A DNA stretch of 64,000 nt, taken from NCBI RefSeq assembly GCF_033118175.1, contig NC_083689.1:21434501-21498500 (forward strand), in the 5' to 3' direction. The notes under the pieces were generated by a model. The model saw only the letters and a list, made by a program, of their open reading frames with translations. It did not search any database and was not told the origin of the DNA. Source of the DNA: Dama dama. Lineage: Eukaryota; Chordata; Mammalia; Artiodactyla; Cervidae. Positions 20,445 to 32,134 of the stretch are shown here, piece after piece. The first letter of the stretch is position 1. Each line of letters starts with the position of its first letter. The translations under genes were made by a program, and so were the position numbers.

Positions 20445-21130
20445 CATGCTTTTTCAGTCTTTTAACCTTCTTGAGACTTTCAATGGCTAAGTAAAGGATC
20501 TCTCTTAGTAAATGTCATGTTGCACTTGAAAATATGCTGGCTATTTTCAAATATCTTTTGATACTGATTTCTAACATAATTCCACAGTAATAAGAATAAC
20601 AGACTCTATGATTTCAATACCTTCAGACTATAAAAACGTTGCACCTTCTTTTATGTCCCTGGATATGTTCCAGTGTCTCCTGGTTTATAGTCTATGGGAA
20701 CTTGAATAAAATTTGTATCCTGCTGTTGTGTGAAAATTGTGTAAATCTTAACTGTGTTGTAATTGGATCATAGTGTTTTTTGGGTCTACTATACCCTTCT
20801 ATTTTTCTGTCTACTCATTCTATTAATTTTTGAGAGTTTGATATTGAAACTTGATATTAAAAACCTTAATTTATTTACTTAAAAAATAATTGCAATTTAT
20901 AGTGGAACTATATGTAACTTTGTTCTGTATTTTCCAAGTGTTATCATGCTGTCATATGTGTTATCACTATTTATGTGTTTATGTATCTATGGTTTCTTGA
21001 AGCTGGAAAAATCGGTCAAATATAATAGATACATAAACACGTGTGTTTATGATACTATTTATATATCACATTTATGTGTTAACACTATAAATGTGTTATC
21101 ATACTGTCATAACTTTAAAAAATTAAAAAG
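20445..21130 (+). repeat. L1-derived composite repeat, copy 1
   Basis: Antisense L1 ORF2 sequence (agtgtctcctggtttatagt, tatgggaacttgaata) preceded by cagtcttttaac and ending A-rich. Copies with the same left part are at 34890-35240 (inverted) and 37705-38235. Confidence 0.55.
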
Positions 21131-21146
21131 AGTTAATGATTGGGAA

Positions 21147-21801
21147 ATGTGAAGATGTAGAAACAAAGAATAGCTGTTGGACTAAGGAACTGGTAACAAC
21201 TTAGACTAAAATTCTGCCATATGGCAGAATCCCTGAACTCTCAGTTCCCTGAAAGATTTAAAAGCCTGACTCACTTTCCTAAGTTCGTTTTACAAGAAGC
21301 AGACCCCGCGCACACGAAAGCTGCTGACCATAAAAACGCAGACCCTAGATTGGTTAATACGACAAAATTGATGTTTAAACTTCACCTTGACACCAACCAG
21401 TCTGAGAATTGTCCACGAGCTGATCACATCATGCTTCTTGAACACCAAAAACCCCTCCAGGGTGGGTCACACGGTCTTGAGGGCATTCGCCCCCTGTGGC
21501 CCCCTTTGCCTGGCAAAGCAATAATAATGCAAAGTGAAAGTGAAAGTCTCTCAGTCGTGTCTACAGTCCATGGAGTTCTCCAGGCCAGAATATTGGAGTG
21601 GGTAGCCTTTTCCTTCTCCAGGGGATCTTTCCAACCTAGGGATCAAACCCAAGTCTCCCACATTGCAGGCAGATTCTTTACCAGTAAGCCATCAGGGAAG
21701 CCAGGCAAAGCAATAAAACCTACTCTTTTCTACTTCACCCAAAACTCTGTCTCCACATTTCTATTCAGCACGGGTGAACAGAGTCCAAGTTTCGGCAACA
21801 T
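21147..21801 (+). mobile_element. ERV LTR, split by a SINE
   Basis: The 3' part has a polyadenylation signal (gcaataaa), then ctctgtctccacatttctat and an end in ggcaaca, typical R-U5 structure. The left edge at ~21147 is inferred. A Bov SINE (21525-21703) interrupts it exactly at the polyadenylation signal. No internal viral genes. Confidence 0.55.
21525..21703 (-). mobile_element. Bov-tA-type SINE, internally deleted
   Basis: Antisense A unit plus tRNA part. Flanked by exact 13-bp copies of ggcaaagcaataa (21512-21524 and 21704-21716). Confidence 0.88.
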
Positions 21802-22095
21802 GGCCAATGTCACCATAAGTTCTTATAAGAGAAAGGCAAGAGGGTCAGAGAAAGAGATGTGATGATAGAGGAAGAGGTCGTAGTCAGAGAGAGATAGGAG
21901 ATGCTGTGCTGCTGGCTTTGGAGATGGAGGAAGGAGGCCATGAGCCAAAGAATGTGGTGGTTTCTTCTAGCTGGAAAAATAGGTGAAACATATTCTCACC
22001 CTGGAATCTCTGGAAGGCACACACTGTGACCTTGATTTTAGCTCAACGAGACCCATTTCAGACTCTGACCTTCAGAACTATAAGAACACAGTAAG
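21802..22095 (+). mobile_element. MaLR-like LTR, 3' part
   Basis: Contains agttcttataagagaaaggc, aggccatgagccaaagaatg and cttcagaactataagaac, the usual order in the 3' half of MLT1-type LTRs. Confidence 0.5.
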
Positions 22096-22105
22096 CCCCC
22101 TCCAT

Positions 22106-22618
22106 ACAAACCAGTTCCATTCTGAGAGCATGTTTGTAAGTCAAATCTGTTCATAAGCCAAGCAAAGTTAGCCTTGATACCCGACAAAACCAATCAGCTA
22201 TAGAGTACTGTACTGTAATAGGTTTATAATAATACTTTTCACACAAATAACACATAAAAAACAAACCCCCAAAATAGAGAAAGCATTTTGCAATCTTACT
22301 GTACAGTGAGACTAAATTTTTTAATCTTAAAAAGGACAGTAGTACAATACAATTGGTGCTTCCTAGTGGTACCAGCCGCTAAGAAGCTATAGTACCAGCT
22401 TCATCACTGCTGCTTTTACACTTGCTTCCAGACACCCTGGGCTTGAAATAAGGATACTGTACTAATGTACTCTATCAGTGCTATGCAGTCAAGGACACAA
22501 AGCCTGACGAGACGAACACGTGACATGCAAACCAATTTACACGATCGGACATGCGCACGCACATTCACATCTTTGAACTTTAACAGCCTGAAGGTTCGAT
22601 GCAGGGGACTTACTCTAT
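22106..22618. mobile_element. Possible non-autonomous DNA transposon relic
   Basis: Contains agtactgtactgtaatagg and gaaggttcgatgcaggggac. These resemble an old mammalian DNA-transposon family, but I could not name it. Confidence 0.3.
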
Positions 22619-22659
22619 AAACTGTGTTTTGTTCTGTTTTAAAGACTTTTTGTTGTTGT

Positions 22660-22827
22660 TGTAGACCATTTTCAAAGTCTTTATTGAATTTGTTACAGTA
22701 TTACTTCTGTTTTCTGTTTTGTGTTTTCTCTTTGGCCCCAAGGCAGGTGGGACCTTAGTTCCTCAAGCAGGGATTGAACCCTCTCCCCCTGGCAAAGTCT
22801 GAACCACCAGACCACCAGGGAAGCGCC
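22660..22827 (-). mobile_element. CHR-type SINE
   Basis: Antisense element from ttattgaatttgttacagta to gaccaccagggaagcgcc. Confidence 0.8.
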
Positions 22828-23183
22828 TTGTGTTGTGTTAAGGCACAGCATGGATGGTCATTTCTCACAGCGGCCACAAGGAACTCATATGTTCCCTTCT
22901 CTTTGGCATGGTCAACACCTCTCTCCCTCTCTACCTCTCTCTTCGTAGATCTGACTCCTTTCCCTCACACCTGAGTCCTGTCTTTATCAATGCACAGGGA
23001 ACTTTACATTTCTCAACAATCATGCCAAAATTACATACTAGAACCCATCAAGAAATTTTAACAAAAGGACCATCATCTACTTACAGAAATGAACTGCGCC
23101 ACCCCACTTGAAAGCAAAGGACTATTATCAGGATCATGAGCCCCACCACGGCGGAAATGAGAAATGCTCGTGGGTGTGTTATA
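22828..23183. other. No gene recognised
   Basis: Pyrimidine-rich near 22920-22950, otherwise unclassified. Faint L1 character near 23000-23110. Confidence 0.4.
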
Positions 23184-23198
23184 AAGTAGAAAATGAGG

Positions 23199-23327
23199 AC
23201 TTCCTGTCTGTCCACTGGTTAAAGCTTGGCACTTCCACTGTAGGAAACACAGGTTCCATCTCTGGTAGGAAAACTAAGATCTCACATGCCCTGTGGCAAA
23301 AAAAAAAAAAAAGCTATAGTAATAATG
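23199..23327 (+). mobile_element. CHR-type SINE, short
   Basis: Degenerate CHR with a poly(A) run. Flanked by exact 15-bp copies of aagtagaaaatgagg (23184-23198 and 23328-23342). Confidence 0.88.
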
Positions 23328-23557
23328 AAGTAGAAAATGAGGCTAGAACTAGGTTATGCCAAGCTCAAAATAAGAGGCTAAGAACTGAGAATTTATTGCC
23401 CAGGCAAGAGGGAGCCATTGAAGATGTTAGAGTGGGGGAGGGGGACCCCCATTGGATTTACAGTTTTACAAGGAACATTCTACATAGTCCCCAATCCCAG
23501 GACTAGATAAAAAAAATTCTCTCCTCTTGCACCTGTTTAACTACTGGTACTTTTCAT

Positions 23558-23769
23558 GGGCTTCCTAAGTGGCTCAGTGGTAAAGAACCCACCTGCCAAT
23601 GCAGGAGACTTGGATTTGATCCCTGGGTTGGGAAGATCTCCTGGAGGAGGGCATAGCAGCCCACTCCAGCATTCTTCTCTGGAGAATCCCAAGGACAGAG
23701 GAGCCTGGTGGTCTACAGTCCATAGTGCCGCACAGAGGTGGACGTGACTGAAGCAACTTAGCACGCACG
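23558..23769 (+). mobile_element. Bov-tA SINE
   Basis: Head gggcttcctaagtggctcag, A unit, 3' gactgaagcaacttagcac. Confidence 0.9.
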
Positions 23770-24077
23770 CATGCTTTCCTTCATAGAGCTGTTTACAGGT
23801 AAACGAAATACACGGAAATAGTTGCTCACTCTCCATCCAGACCAAGCTGGCCTTGTTTACTTCAGGCATTAGTGTCTACAGTATAGCATGGGAATGAGTG
23901 TAATAATGACAGAGAAGAAAGGAGAAATACTTGCAAAATGAAAGACCGAAGGAAGGAAGGCTCAACTTCTTTAGTCATCAAGGAAATGCAAATAAAGACC
24001 ATCATAAGGTAGACCTAGACCTTCCCTCTAGGATGGCTATATTCAGAAAAAACAGACAATTAAAAATAGTGTCAATG
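23770..24077. other. No gene; short L1 hints
   Basis: Positions ~23930-24070 show weak sense L1 character (aaggaaatgcaaataaagac). Nothing else. Confidence 0.4.
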
Positions 24078-24195
24078 GGACTTCCCTGGTGGTCCAGTGG
24101 TTAAGATTCCACACTTTCATTGCCAGGGGCATGGGTTTGATACCTGATGGGGGAACTAAGATCCCGCATGCTGTAGGGTGTGGCCAAAAAAATTA
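24078..24195 (+). mobile_element. CHR-type SINE, short
   Basis: Head gggacttccctggtggtcca and end gtgtggccaaaaaaa. Confidence 0.85.
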
Positions 24196-24227
24196 CTGTC
24201 AAGGATGGAGACAGATCAGAACAGTGG

Positions 24228-24917
24228 CAGTTAATTTTATGTGTCAACTTGACTGGATCACAAGATGTTCTGATGTCTGGTTAGGCAATACTGCTGGGTG
24301 TTTCTGGAGGAAATTAGCCTTTGAATCAGCAGACTGAGTAAGCAGCTCTGCCCTCCCCAGTGTGGGGAGGTGGGGCATCATCCAATGAGTTGAGGGCCTG
24401 AATAGATCACACGCAGAGAAAGGGAAAAGGAGAAAATGCCTGTCCTTCCTGCCTGCCTGCCTGAGTCCTGCCCTTCAGCTGGAACTGACACCATTATCTC
24501 CCCTAGTTCTCAGGCCTTTGGACTTGGACTGAAATTATACCCACATCTCTCCTAGAACTCCAGCTTGAAGGCCATCTTCAAGGTCATGGGGCAAATTCCC
24601 ATGTGCCAATTCTTTACAGTAAATCTCTACAAATATGCATCTCTTGCATGCATGCTCAGTCACTACAGGCATGTCTGACTGTTTGCAACAGCATGGACTG
24701 TGGCCCACCAGGCTCCTTGGTCCATGGGATTCTCCAGGCAAGAATATTGCAGTGGGTTGCCACACCCTCCTCCAGGAGATCTTCCCAATCTGGGGATCGA
24801 ACCCAAATCTCCTGTGTCTCTTGATTGGCAGGCAGGTTCTTTATCCACTGAGCCACCCGGAAGCCCATGCATCTCTTACTGGTTCTGTTTCTCTGGAACA
24901 TCCCCAACTAATAGAAG
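24228..24917 (+). mobile_element. ERVL (MLT2-like) LTR, split by a Bov-tA
   Basis: Starts attttatgtgtcaacttgac, continues gcatcatccaatgagttgag and ends ggttctgtttctctggaaca near 24917. A Bov-tA interrupts it at 24646-24866. Confidence 0.7.
24646..24866 (-). mobile_element. Bov-tA SINE
   Basis: Antisense Bov-tA inside the LTR. Exact 11-bp flanks atgcatctctt at 24635-24645 and 24867-24877. Confidence 0.92.
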
Positions 24918-24958
24918 AACTCTCATATATTGCTAGTGTGGTTTTAAAATGGTTGTAG

Positions 24959-25133
24959 CAGGACTTTCCTGGTCCAGTGCTAAGACTCCCAATGCAGGGG
25001 GCCTGAGTTCAAACCCTGGTCAGGGAACTAGACCCCATATGCTGCAACTAAAGATACCATGTGCTGCAACTAAGACCCAGCACAGCCAGATAAATAAATT
25101 TTAAAAAATAAATATTAAAATAAATAAATAAAA
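24959..25133 (+). mobile_element. CHR-type SINE
   Basis: Head aggactttcctggtccag, repeated 'gctgcaactaa' units and a long (aaat)n tail. Confidence 0.85.
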
Positions 25134-25474
25134 TGGCGTACTATCTGTGGGAAGCACAGTGCCTCAAAAGTTACACATAGAGTTACTAACTGACCCAGCA
25201 ATTTCACTCCCAGGTATATATCCAAGAGATTTGCATATGTCCACACAAACACTTAGACACAAATGTCCATCCCAATATTACTAACAATAGCCCCAAACTG
25301 AGACAACCCAAATGTCTGTCAACAGATACTAAAATTTGATACACCAATGTGATGGAAGATGATTTGTCAGTGAAAGAGATGAAGTACTGACACATGTTAC
25401 AACATTAATGCATCTTGAAAATATGATGCTAAGAGAAAGAAGTCAGATACAAAATCAGATACATGATTTCAGTT

Positions 25475-25728
25475 TTGTTTTTTTATTTGGAGACATTGGG
25501 TATTAGTTGGTCCAGCCAAGTTAACACATAAAAGTAACCAGTACACAGAATCTTTCATTGCAATACACATGCTTCTCCCTAGCTGTGGCATGCGGGCTCA
25601 GTAGTTACAACCTGCAGTTTTAGTTGCCCCACATCATGTGGTATCTTAGTTCCTCACCCAGGGATTAAACACAAGTCCCCTGCATTGTAAGGTGGATTCT
25701 TAACCAGTGAACTACTAGGGAAGTTCTA
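25475..25728 (-). mobile_element. CHR-type SINE with an ERVL-LTR end inside
   Basis: Antisense CHR (cttagttcctcacccaggga; actactagggaagttc). Positions ~25501-25550 instead match an LTR terminus: 25517-25541 is identical to 26861-26885. Confidence 0.6.
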
Positions 25729-25787
25729 TGATTCTGTTTATGTGAAATGTTCCCAGTAGACAAATCCACAGAGACAGAAAGTGGATT

Positions 25788-26321
25788 CAGTTCAGTTCAG
25801 TTCAGTTCAGTTGCTCAGTTGTGTCCAACATTTCACGACCCCATAGACTGCAGCACACCAGGCCTCCCTGTCCATCACCAACTCCTGGAGTCTACTCAAA
25901 CTCATCTCCATTGAGTCAGTGATGCAATCCAACCATCTCATCCTCTGTCATCCCCTTCTCCTCATGCCCTAAATCTTTCCCAGCATCAGGGTCTTTTCAA
26001 ATGAATCAGCTCTTTGCATCAGGTGGCTGAAGTATTGGAGTTTCAGCTTCAACATCCTTCTAATGAAGGACTGATCTCCTTTAGGATGGTCTTGTTAGAT
26101 CTCCTTGCAGCCCAAGGGACTCTAAGAGTCTTCTCCAACACCACAGTTCAAAAGCATCAATTCTTTGGTGCTCAGCTTTCTTTATAGTCCAACTCTCACA
26201 TCCATACATGACTACCGGAAAAACCATAACCTTGACAAGACAGACCTTTGTTGGCAAAGTAATGTCTCTGCTTTTTAATAAGCTGTCTAGGTTGGTCATA
26301 ACTTTTCTTCCAAGGAGTAAG
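25788..26321 (-). mobile_element. BovB LINE, 5'-truncated
   Basis: Minus-strand RT C-terminus and a ttcag-run 3' tail. Exact 12-bp flanks agaaagtggatt at 25776-25787 and 26322-26333. Confidence 0.93.
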
Positions 26322-26339
26322 AGAAAGTGGATTAGTAGT

Positions 26340-26889
26340 TGTATTACCCAGAGTTCTCCAAACAGAATCAATAGGATGCAAAAATATATATAGAAAGAAA
26401 TTTACTATCAGGACTGAATTTACACCACTATGAAGCTAAACAAGTCCCAAGATCTCCAGTTGGCAAGCTGGAAACCCAAGAGAGTTGATGATGTAATTCA
26501 ATTCAAAGGTCCGCAGATTCTAGCCAATGGGAAGAGCTGAAGTTTCACTTTGAGTATGAATATAGAAGGAACCAATGTTTCAGTCTGAATATAGAGGCAA
26601 GAAATAAAAATAAAGGCAGTGGGAAAAGCCAATATCCGAACTCAAAGACAGTCAGACAGGAGGAATTTCCTCTTACTCAGTGGGTTTTTTTTTTTTTCCT
26701 ATTTGGGGCTTCAACTGATTAGATCAGGCCCACTCACATTAGGGAGGGCAATCTGCTTTACTCAGTTTACTGATTCAAATGTCAACATCATCTAGAAACA
26801 CCCTTGCAGACACACCCACAATAGTGTTTGGCCAAATATCCAGACATGTTGTGATCCAATCAAGTTAACACATAAAAGTAACCAGCACA
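26340..26889 (-). mobile_element. ERVL (MLT2-like) LTR
   Basis: Antisense LTR, starting tgtattacccagagttctcc and ending at gtaaccagcaca. Flanks gtagt (26335-26339) and gtggt (26890-26894) fit the 5-bp duplication usual for ERVL. A T run lies at 26687-26698. Confidence 0.75.
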
Positions 26890-27113
26890 GTGGTTGCCTA
26901 GAGAGGGGGAGCTGGGGACTAACTGATGATGGATACAAGGTTCTTTGGGAGGAGAATGAATGTGTTCTAAAATTCATTAGGGTGTTGGATGCATAATTCT
27001 GTGAATGTACTAAAAAGACACTGTAATTATATACTCTAAATGGATAGATTTTCTGGTATGGTATGTGAGTTATATTTCAAAAAAACTGTCACAAAAATAA
27101 AAGAGGGGACAGG

Positions 27114-27240
27114 GACTTGCCTGGTGGGCCATTGATTAAGACTCAGTGCTTCCCAATGCAGGGGGCACAGGTTTGATCCCTGGTCGGGGGAACTAAGATC
27201 CCACATGCTACATGGTGCAACAACAGAATAATAATAATAT
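27114..27240 (+). mobile_element. CHR-type SINE, short
   Basis: Head gggacttgcctggtgggcc, B box ggtttgatccctggtcgggg. Confidence 0.85.
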
Positions 27241-27711
27241 ATTTTTAAAAAGTAGGAAACAGAACACTGTAAATCAACTATACTCTAATAAAATTTTGTA
27301 AAAATAAAAAGAGTAAAATTCACAGAGCATGAAAAAATAAAATTAAAAATAAAGAAGCATAAAAAAAAGAAGCATAAAGGTGCTGCAATATGGCAATATG
27401 TTATAAACCTGATGTTTCAGAAGTGTGGTTTCTAAAAATTATCTGCCATATACAACTTTCAGTTTTTTCAGGAATCAAAACCCCAGTTCTTGTTTCTCCC
27501 TTTCTTTCCTCTTTTTCCTCATCTTCTGAGCTTTTCAACACAGCAAAGGAGATGAAAGGAGGCAGAGAAATTAGGGAGGGAGACAAAATGAAAAGTGGAC
27601 CCTTTGGCTATTTGTTAGCCTGTTCTGTTATTGTTTCATTTTATAATGTTCACTGCTGGAAAATATAAAAATAATTTTACTCCAATGAAAATCTCTTTAT
27701 CTCTGGTCTCA
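27241..27711. other. L1 tail remnant then unclassified DNA
   Basis: Positions 27260-27310 resemble an L1 3' tail (gtaaatcaactatactctaa). The rest is unclassified with a purine-rich stretch near 27545-27600. Confidence 0.45.
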
Positions 27712-27825
27712 ATTTTTTTTTAATTGTATATTGGAGTACAGTTGATTTACAATGCTGTATTGATTTCTGGTGTGCAACAAAGTGACACAGTCATCCTTAT
27801 ACATAATCTATTCCTCTTCAAATTA
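27712..27825 (-). mobile_element. L1 3' UTR fragment
   Basis: Antisense L1 end: ttggagtacagttgatttac and a T-rich left edge. Confidence 0.75.
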
Positions 27826-27826
27826 T

Positions 27827-27971
27827 TTTTTTTAATATTTATTTTTACTTATTTGGCTGTGCCTGTCTTAGTTGCCACATGTGGGATCTAGTTCCCTGAC
27901 CAGGGATCAAACCTGTGCCCCCTGCATTGGGAGGGCAGAGTCTTAGCCACTGCAGCACCAGGGAAGACCTG
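27827..27971 (-). mobile_element. CHR-type SINE
   Basis: Antisense element ending gcaccagggaagacct. It abuts the L1 end. Confidence 0.85.
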
Positions 27972-28555
27972 GTCTCGGTTTTTGCTAAATAAAAGGACTA
28001 GATCAGATGACCTCCAGCTTTAGTAGTCCATGACTCTGGACCTGAAGGGAGGAAGGGGAATCACCATGAATTCCAATGATTTACACTCAGATAAAGTACA
28101 GCTAGCTATAATACAGCTAATTTTAGGACACCATCTAAAAAATTGTTCTTTGTCCATCAATTGCATTCTGTGATGAGGTATTCCAAATGTATGTTTTAGT
28201 GAAAATAAAATCATGTAAGAATTAAAAAAAGAGCTTCTGGATTATGAAAAATGTCCATGGAGCTACTCTTAATTCAAGTGGAATGGGGAAAAAAATAATA
28301 AAAGAAGGGAGGAAGGAAGGATAGAAAGAGGGAAGGGAAGAAGAAAGGGAGGAGGGAGGGAAGAAAGGAGGAAAATGTGTTACAGCAGAGAAGTATGCAA
28401 GTAAACAGGAATTAAGAGCTTGTTCACCACCTATTTCTATAAGGAGGAAGTCACAACCCACCACAGTTGCTGACCAGCTGTGTACTCTGATGGGAATTCA
28501 GAATGGAAAGCAGGATGAGGCATCCTGTGCTTTGGACAAGCAGACCCCTCTGATT
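27972..28555. other. No gene; purine-rich tract
   Basis: Unclassified except for (gga)n-like DNA at 28300-28372. No coding or RNA signal. Confidence 0.45.
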
Positions 28556-28558
28556 CTT

Positions 28559-28761
28559 TTAGTTGCTAAGTTGAGTCCAGCTCTTTGGGACCCCATGGAC
28601 TGTAGCCCACCAGGCTCCTCTGTCCACAGGGCTTCCCAGGCAAGAATACTGGAGTGGGTTGCCATTTCCTTCTCCAGTGGATCTTCTCAACCCAGGGATC
28701 AAACCCTCATCTCCTGCATTGGCAGGAGGCTTCTTTACCACTGAGCCACCAGGGAAGCCCA
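28559..28761 (-). mobile_element. Bov-tA SINE
   Basis: Antisense element from ttagttgctaagttgagtcc to gccaccagggaagccc. Confidence 0.9.
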
Positions 28762-29129
28762 CAAATTTACCCTAGGCGTATAATAATGCAGCTCAAAACA
28801 ACCTTACCAAAAACAGCCGAAACTTCTACTATCCCCTCCCCCTTCACTCCTACATCTTAACAACTACATTTGAACAAAAGGAGCAAAGGAAAAAGATCAT
28901 GATCTCATAGTCCCAGAATTTTCCATTTCTCCCAAAGTTGAAAGCCAACAGTAGCCATTAAAAAAGTAATAAAGTAAGAGGCTCTATATGAAGTTAAACT
29001 TAATGTTTAATGTATGGAAAGATGTGAAGATATAAAAAAAAAAAAAAAGACGTAAAAAATGAACTGAAAAGTTTAACAATGTTTAAAATGAAAACTGTTT
29101 ATTACATAAAGGACAGTTTTAAAATGTTT
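28762..29129. other. No gene recognised
   Basis: Unclassified AT-rich DNA with an A run at 29034-29048. Confidence 0.4.
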
Positions 29130-29461
29130 AATATCACTTTATCTTTATTATTATGAAACCACCAAGTTAATACCTTAGGACAAATTTCAATGGTTCCAGA
29201 TTCTTGTATCTTCCCATACACAGAAAAGCTTTAAATTCATTAACTTGAGACACTTGTTCTTTGCAACTAGCAGACATCTTTTATCAAGATGTATGTTTGA
29301 CTGTATGTATTTCCTGGCCACAAATCATGTATAAACTGGCAACTCTCCCCTCTCTACAAAGCATTTATCCTCAGAGTAGCTGTCTCCTGGGCTATAGTCC
29401 TCAGTAAAACTCAAGGTGTAAAGTAAAGCTCGGAGGTGGTGTGTCTTCCTTTAAGTCGACA
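29130..29461 (+). mobile_element. Possible ERV LTR, 3' part
   Basis: TATA-like gtataaactggc, then gtctcctgggctatagtcct, a degenerate polyadenylation signal (cagtaaaac) and an end tttaagtcgaca. The same R-region phrase occurs antisense in the LTR at 33505, so the two look related. Confidence 0.45.
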
Positions 29462-30004
29462 AGCCCATGCAAGAGAAACAGAGCATTAAGAAGCCATGAG
29501 CGGATGTGGCTGGGGTTTCATTGCTCTAACTAACACAGACATTTTCAATTTTCAACTTCTGTTGACTGTAAAGTTGCTGCTCATATGTTCCAGTGCTTAT
29601 AACCAATCCTTGGCACTCAGCCTCCTAGACAGAAATAAAACTGGGTTGGTGGGTGTATCTTGACGTGTGCCAGGATTGGTGAAAGGGAGAGTCCTTTTGT
29701 GGCAGTATGCTGTATTGTGATGACTTATGCATCTTCCTCATACAGTAGATTGGAAATATGCCAGAATTTAGTTGCCATCAGATTTAAATATGAAGAAAAA
29801 GAAAGTCTTACCTGCAGAGAATCATGAAAAGAATGGTTAACTCTTTTATCTTTGAACATTGAATGAGATAAAGTTCCAGCTGCTGTGCTCTCTGTAACTG
29901 AACCAATGTTCTATATAAATAATTAGGATGTAACCATTTAATAATCAGAGTTTAAAATATGTCTGTAACAATCAACCTCAGAGCAGAAACTAATACAACA
30001 TTGT
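29462..30004. other. No gene recognised
   Basis: Unclassified AT-rich DNA. No coding or RNA signal. Confidence 0.4.
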
Positions 30005-30358
30005 TAAGAAAATATACACATGAATTTATTTACAAAACAGAAAGAGACTCACAGATTTAGAGAACAAACTTACAGTTGCCAGGGGAGAAAGATAGGGGAA
30101 GGGATAGTTAGGGAGTTTGAGATGGACGTGTAGACACTGCTATTTTTTAAATGGATAAGCAACAAGAACCTACTGTATAGCACAGGGAACTCTGCTCAGT
30201 ATTATGTGGCTGACTGGAAGGGAGGGGAGTTTGGGGAAGAATGGACACATGTGTATGTATGGCTGAGTCCCTTCACTGTTGACCTGAAACTATCATGATA
30301 CTGTTAATTGGATATACCTCAATAGAAAATAAAAAGTTTAAATAAAAAAAAAAAAAAC
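30005..30358 (+). mobile_element. L1 3' UTR with poly(A)
   Basis: Sense L1 end: aacctactgtatagcacagg, then ataccatcaatag-like tail and an A run at 30343-30356. Confidence 0.8.
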
Positions 30359-30589
30359 ATAAAAATGTACAGGGAAATACAGACATCTGTAAAAAACCTA
30401 AATTTCAATTTGAAAAAAAATTTTTTTAATTTAAAATTTAATACCATTTAAAAAAATCAACCTCAGTACTCTCTCTACAATATTACATCCTACATATTTC
30501 AATCGGTTGTGTCAGATATCAGTTTTTACTAAGGCGTATTTAAGGCACACAGTAGAAGACAAAACTAGTAAGTTACTCAAGATTGTTTC

Positions 30590-30735
30590 CAATACTTATT
30601 TTATTTTGCATATGCGGCTGCACTGGATCTTAGTTGCAGCATGTGGGATCTAGTTCCCTGACCAGGGATCAAACCAGTGTCCCCTGCATTTTGGAAGGTG
30701 GATTCTTAGCCACTGGAACTCCAGGGAAGTCCCCT
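30590..30735 (-). mobile_element. CHR-type SINE
   Basis: Antisense element with ctagttccctgaccaggga and an end actccagggaagtcccc. Confidence 0.85.
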
Positions 30736-30978
30736 AGGTCTCTCTCTCTTTAAATTACCCTAAAATACAATCTGTGGTTTTGTTTTTTAATCGAACACTT
30801 TAAATCAAGTTTATGTTTTGCCCATCAACTTGAATTGAAATCTTGTGTAAACTAAAAGTTTTCAAATCTACTTACCATATGCCATGGCATAAATGTCTTT
30901 GAGCTTTGATAATAAGGGGAGGCATTCAGTAATTTTCACTGAGGCAAGAGGTACGTTCAAAATGTGACAATTTTTTTT

Positions 30979-31184
30979 TGTGAAAGTGAAAGTGTTAGTT
31001 GCTAAGTCTTGTCCGACTCTTTGCGACCCCATGTGCTGTAGGCTGCCAGGCTCCTCTGCCCAGGCAAGAATACTGGAGTGGGTAGCCATTCCCTTCTCCA
31101 GGGGAATCTTCCCAACCGAGGGATTGAACCCAAGTCTCCTGAATTGCAGTCAGATTCTTTACCCTCTGAGTCACCAAGGAAGCC
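30979..31184 (-). mobile_element. Bov-tA SINE
   Basis: Antisense; head gaaagtgaaagtgttagttg, end gtcaccaaggaagcct. Confidence 0.9.
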
Positions 31185-31225
31185 TAAGTAGAGGGGCAGT
31201 TATTACACATTTATAGTTAACATTT

Positions 31226-31345
31226 GGAGAAAGCAATAGCAACCCACTCCAGTGTTCTTGCCTAGAGAATCCCAGGGATGGGGGAGCCTGGTGGGCTGCC
31301 GTCTATGGGGTCGCATAGAGTCGGACATGACTGAAGTGATTTAGC
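31226..31345 (+). mobile_element. BovA monomer SINE
   Basis: A unit only, no tRNA head. Exact 13-bp flanks atagttaacattt at 31213-31225 and 31346-31358. Confidence 0.92.
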
Positions 31346-31487
31346 ATAGTTAACATTTCTTAAGATTCAATAAAAATTCAGTTAAAATGCCAAAGCTAAG
31401 GAGAACTTCTTAACTAAAAATTGCTCATTATACATCGTATTAAGTAGATATTGTTGTCAGCTATTAATTCCCCATAAAGATAAACAG

Positions 31488-31706
31488 GGGGCTTCCCTGG
31501 TGATGCAGTTGTAAAGAATCCATCTGCCAATGCAGGAGACACGTGAGATGTGGGTTTGATCCCTGGGTTGGGAAGATCCCCTGAAGAAGGGAATGGCTAC
31601 CCACTCCAGTATTTTTGCCTAGAGAACCCCATGGACAGAGGAGTCTGGCAGGCTATAGTCCACAGGGTCGCAAAGAGATGAACACGACTCAGCTCGCACG
31701 AACCAC
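31488..31706 (+). mobile_element. Bov-tA SINE
   Basis: Head ggcttccctggtgatgcag, A unit. Exact 12-bp flanks aaagataaacag at 31476-31487 and 31707-31718. Confidence 0.93.
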
Positions 31707-31721
31707 AAAGATAAACAGAAT

Positions 31722-31843
31722 AAACCATTTTATCTTTGGCCACACCCTGCAGCCTATGGGTTCTTAGTTCTCTGACCAGACATCGAACCTGAGCCCCTTG
31801 CACGGGAAGTGCAGAATCTAAACTGGGCAACCAGGGAAATCCC
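31722..31843 (-). mobile_element. CHR-type SINE
   Basis: Antisense, diverged: cttagttctctgaccagaca and an end caaccagggaaatccc. Confidence 0.75.
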
Positions 31844-32134
31844 TAAAACATTTTTTGAGGGGAAAAACTAACAAAAAAGCAATGGGCAGAATATCTCTCT
31901 ACAGAGAGATTTAGAACTTAGGACCCTGAGGGAAATGGTGTCCAGCCTGCAATTCTCATGAAACTCCAAAACTTCTGAAAGTTGTCCTGTGATTGACTCC
32001 TCTGCCCACCTTTCTCCTAAAATAATATTATTACCCACCTGTCCCAGTTCCCTTTTCTCTCTCAGATCTTGCCCTTTCAGCCTATCCCTTAGACTGGCTC
32101 AAACATTTGCATAAGTACTACTGTGTAAAAATTG
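31844..32134. other. No gene recognised
   Basis: Unclassified. A short perfect palindrome, tctctacagagaga, lies near 31893-31906. Confidence 0.4.

Larger units (their letters stand above)
25140..27105 (+). mobile_element. L1 3' end broken by three insertions
   Basis: Sense L1 pieces at 25140-25474, 25729-25787, 26322-26339 and 26890-27105 read as one element (acccagcaatttcactccca; gtggttgcctagagaggggg). It is broken by a CHR/LTR chimera, a BovB and an ERVL LTR. Confidence 0.75.
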
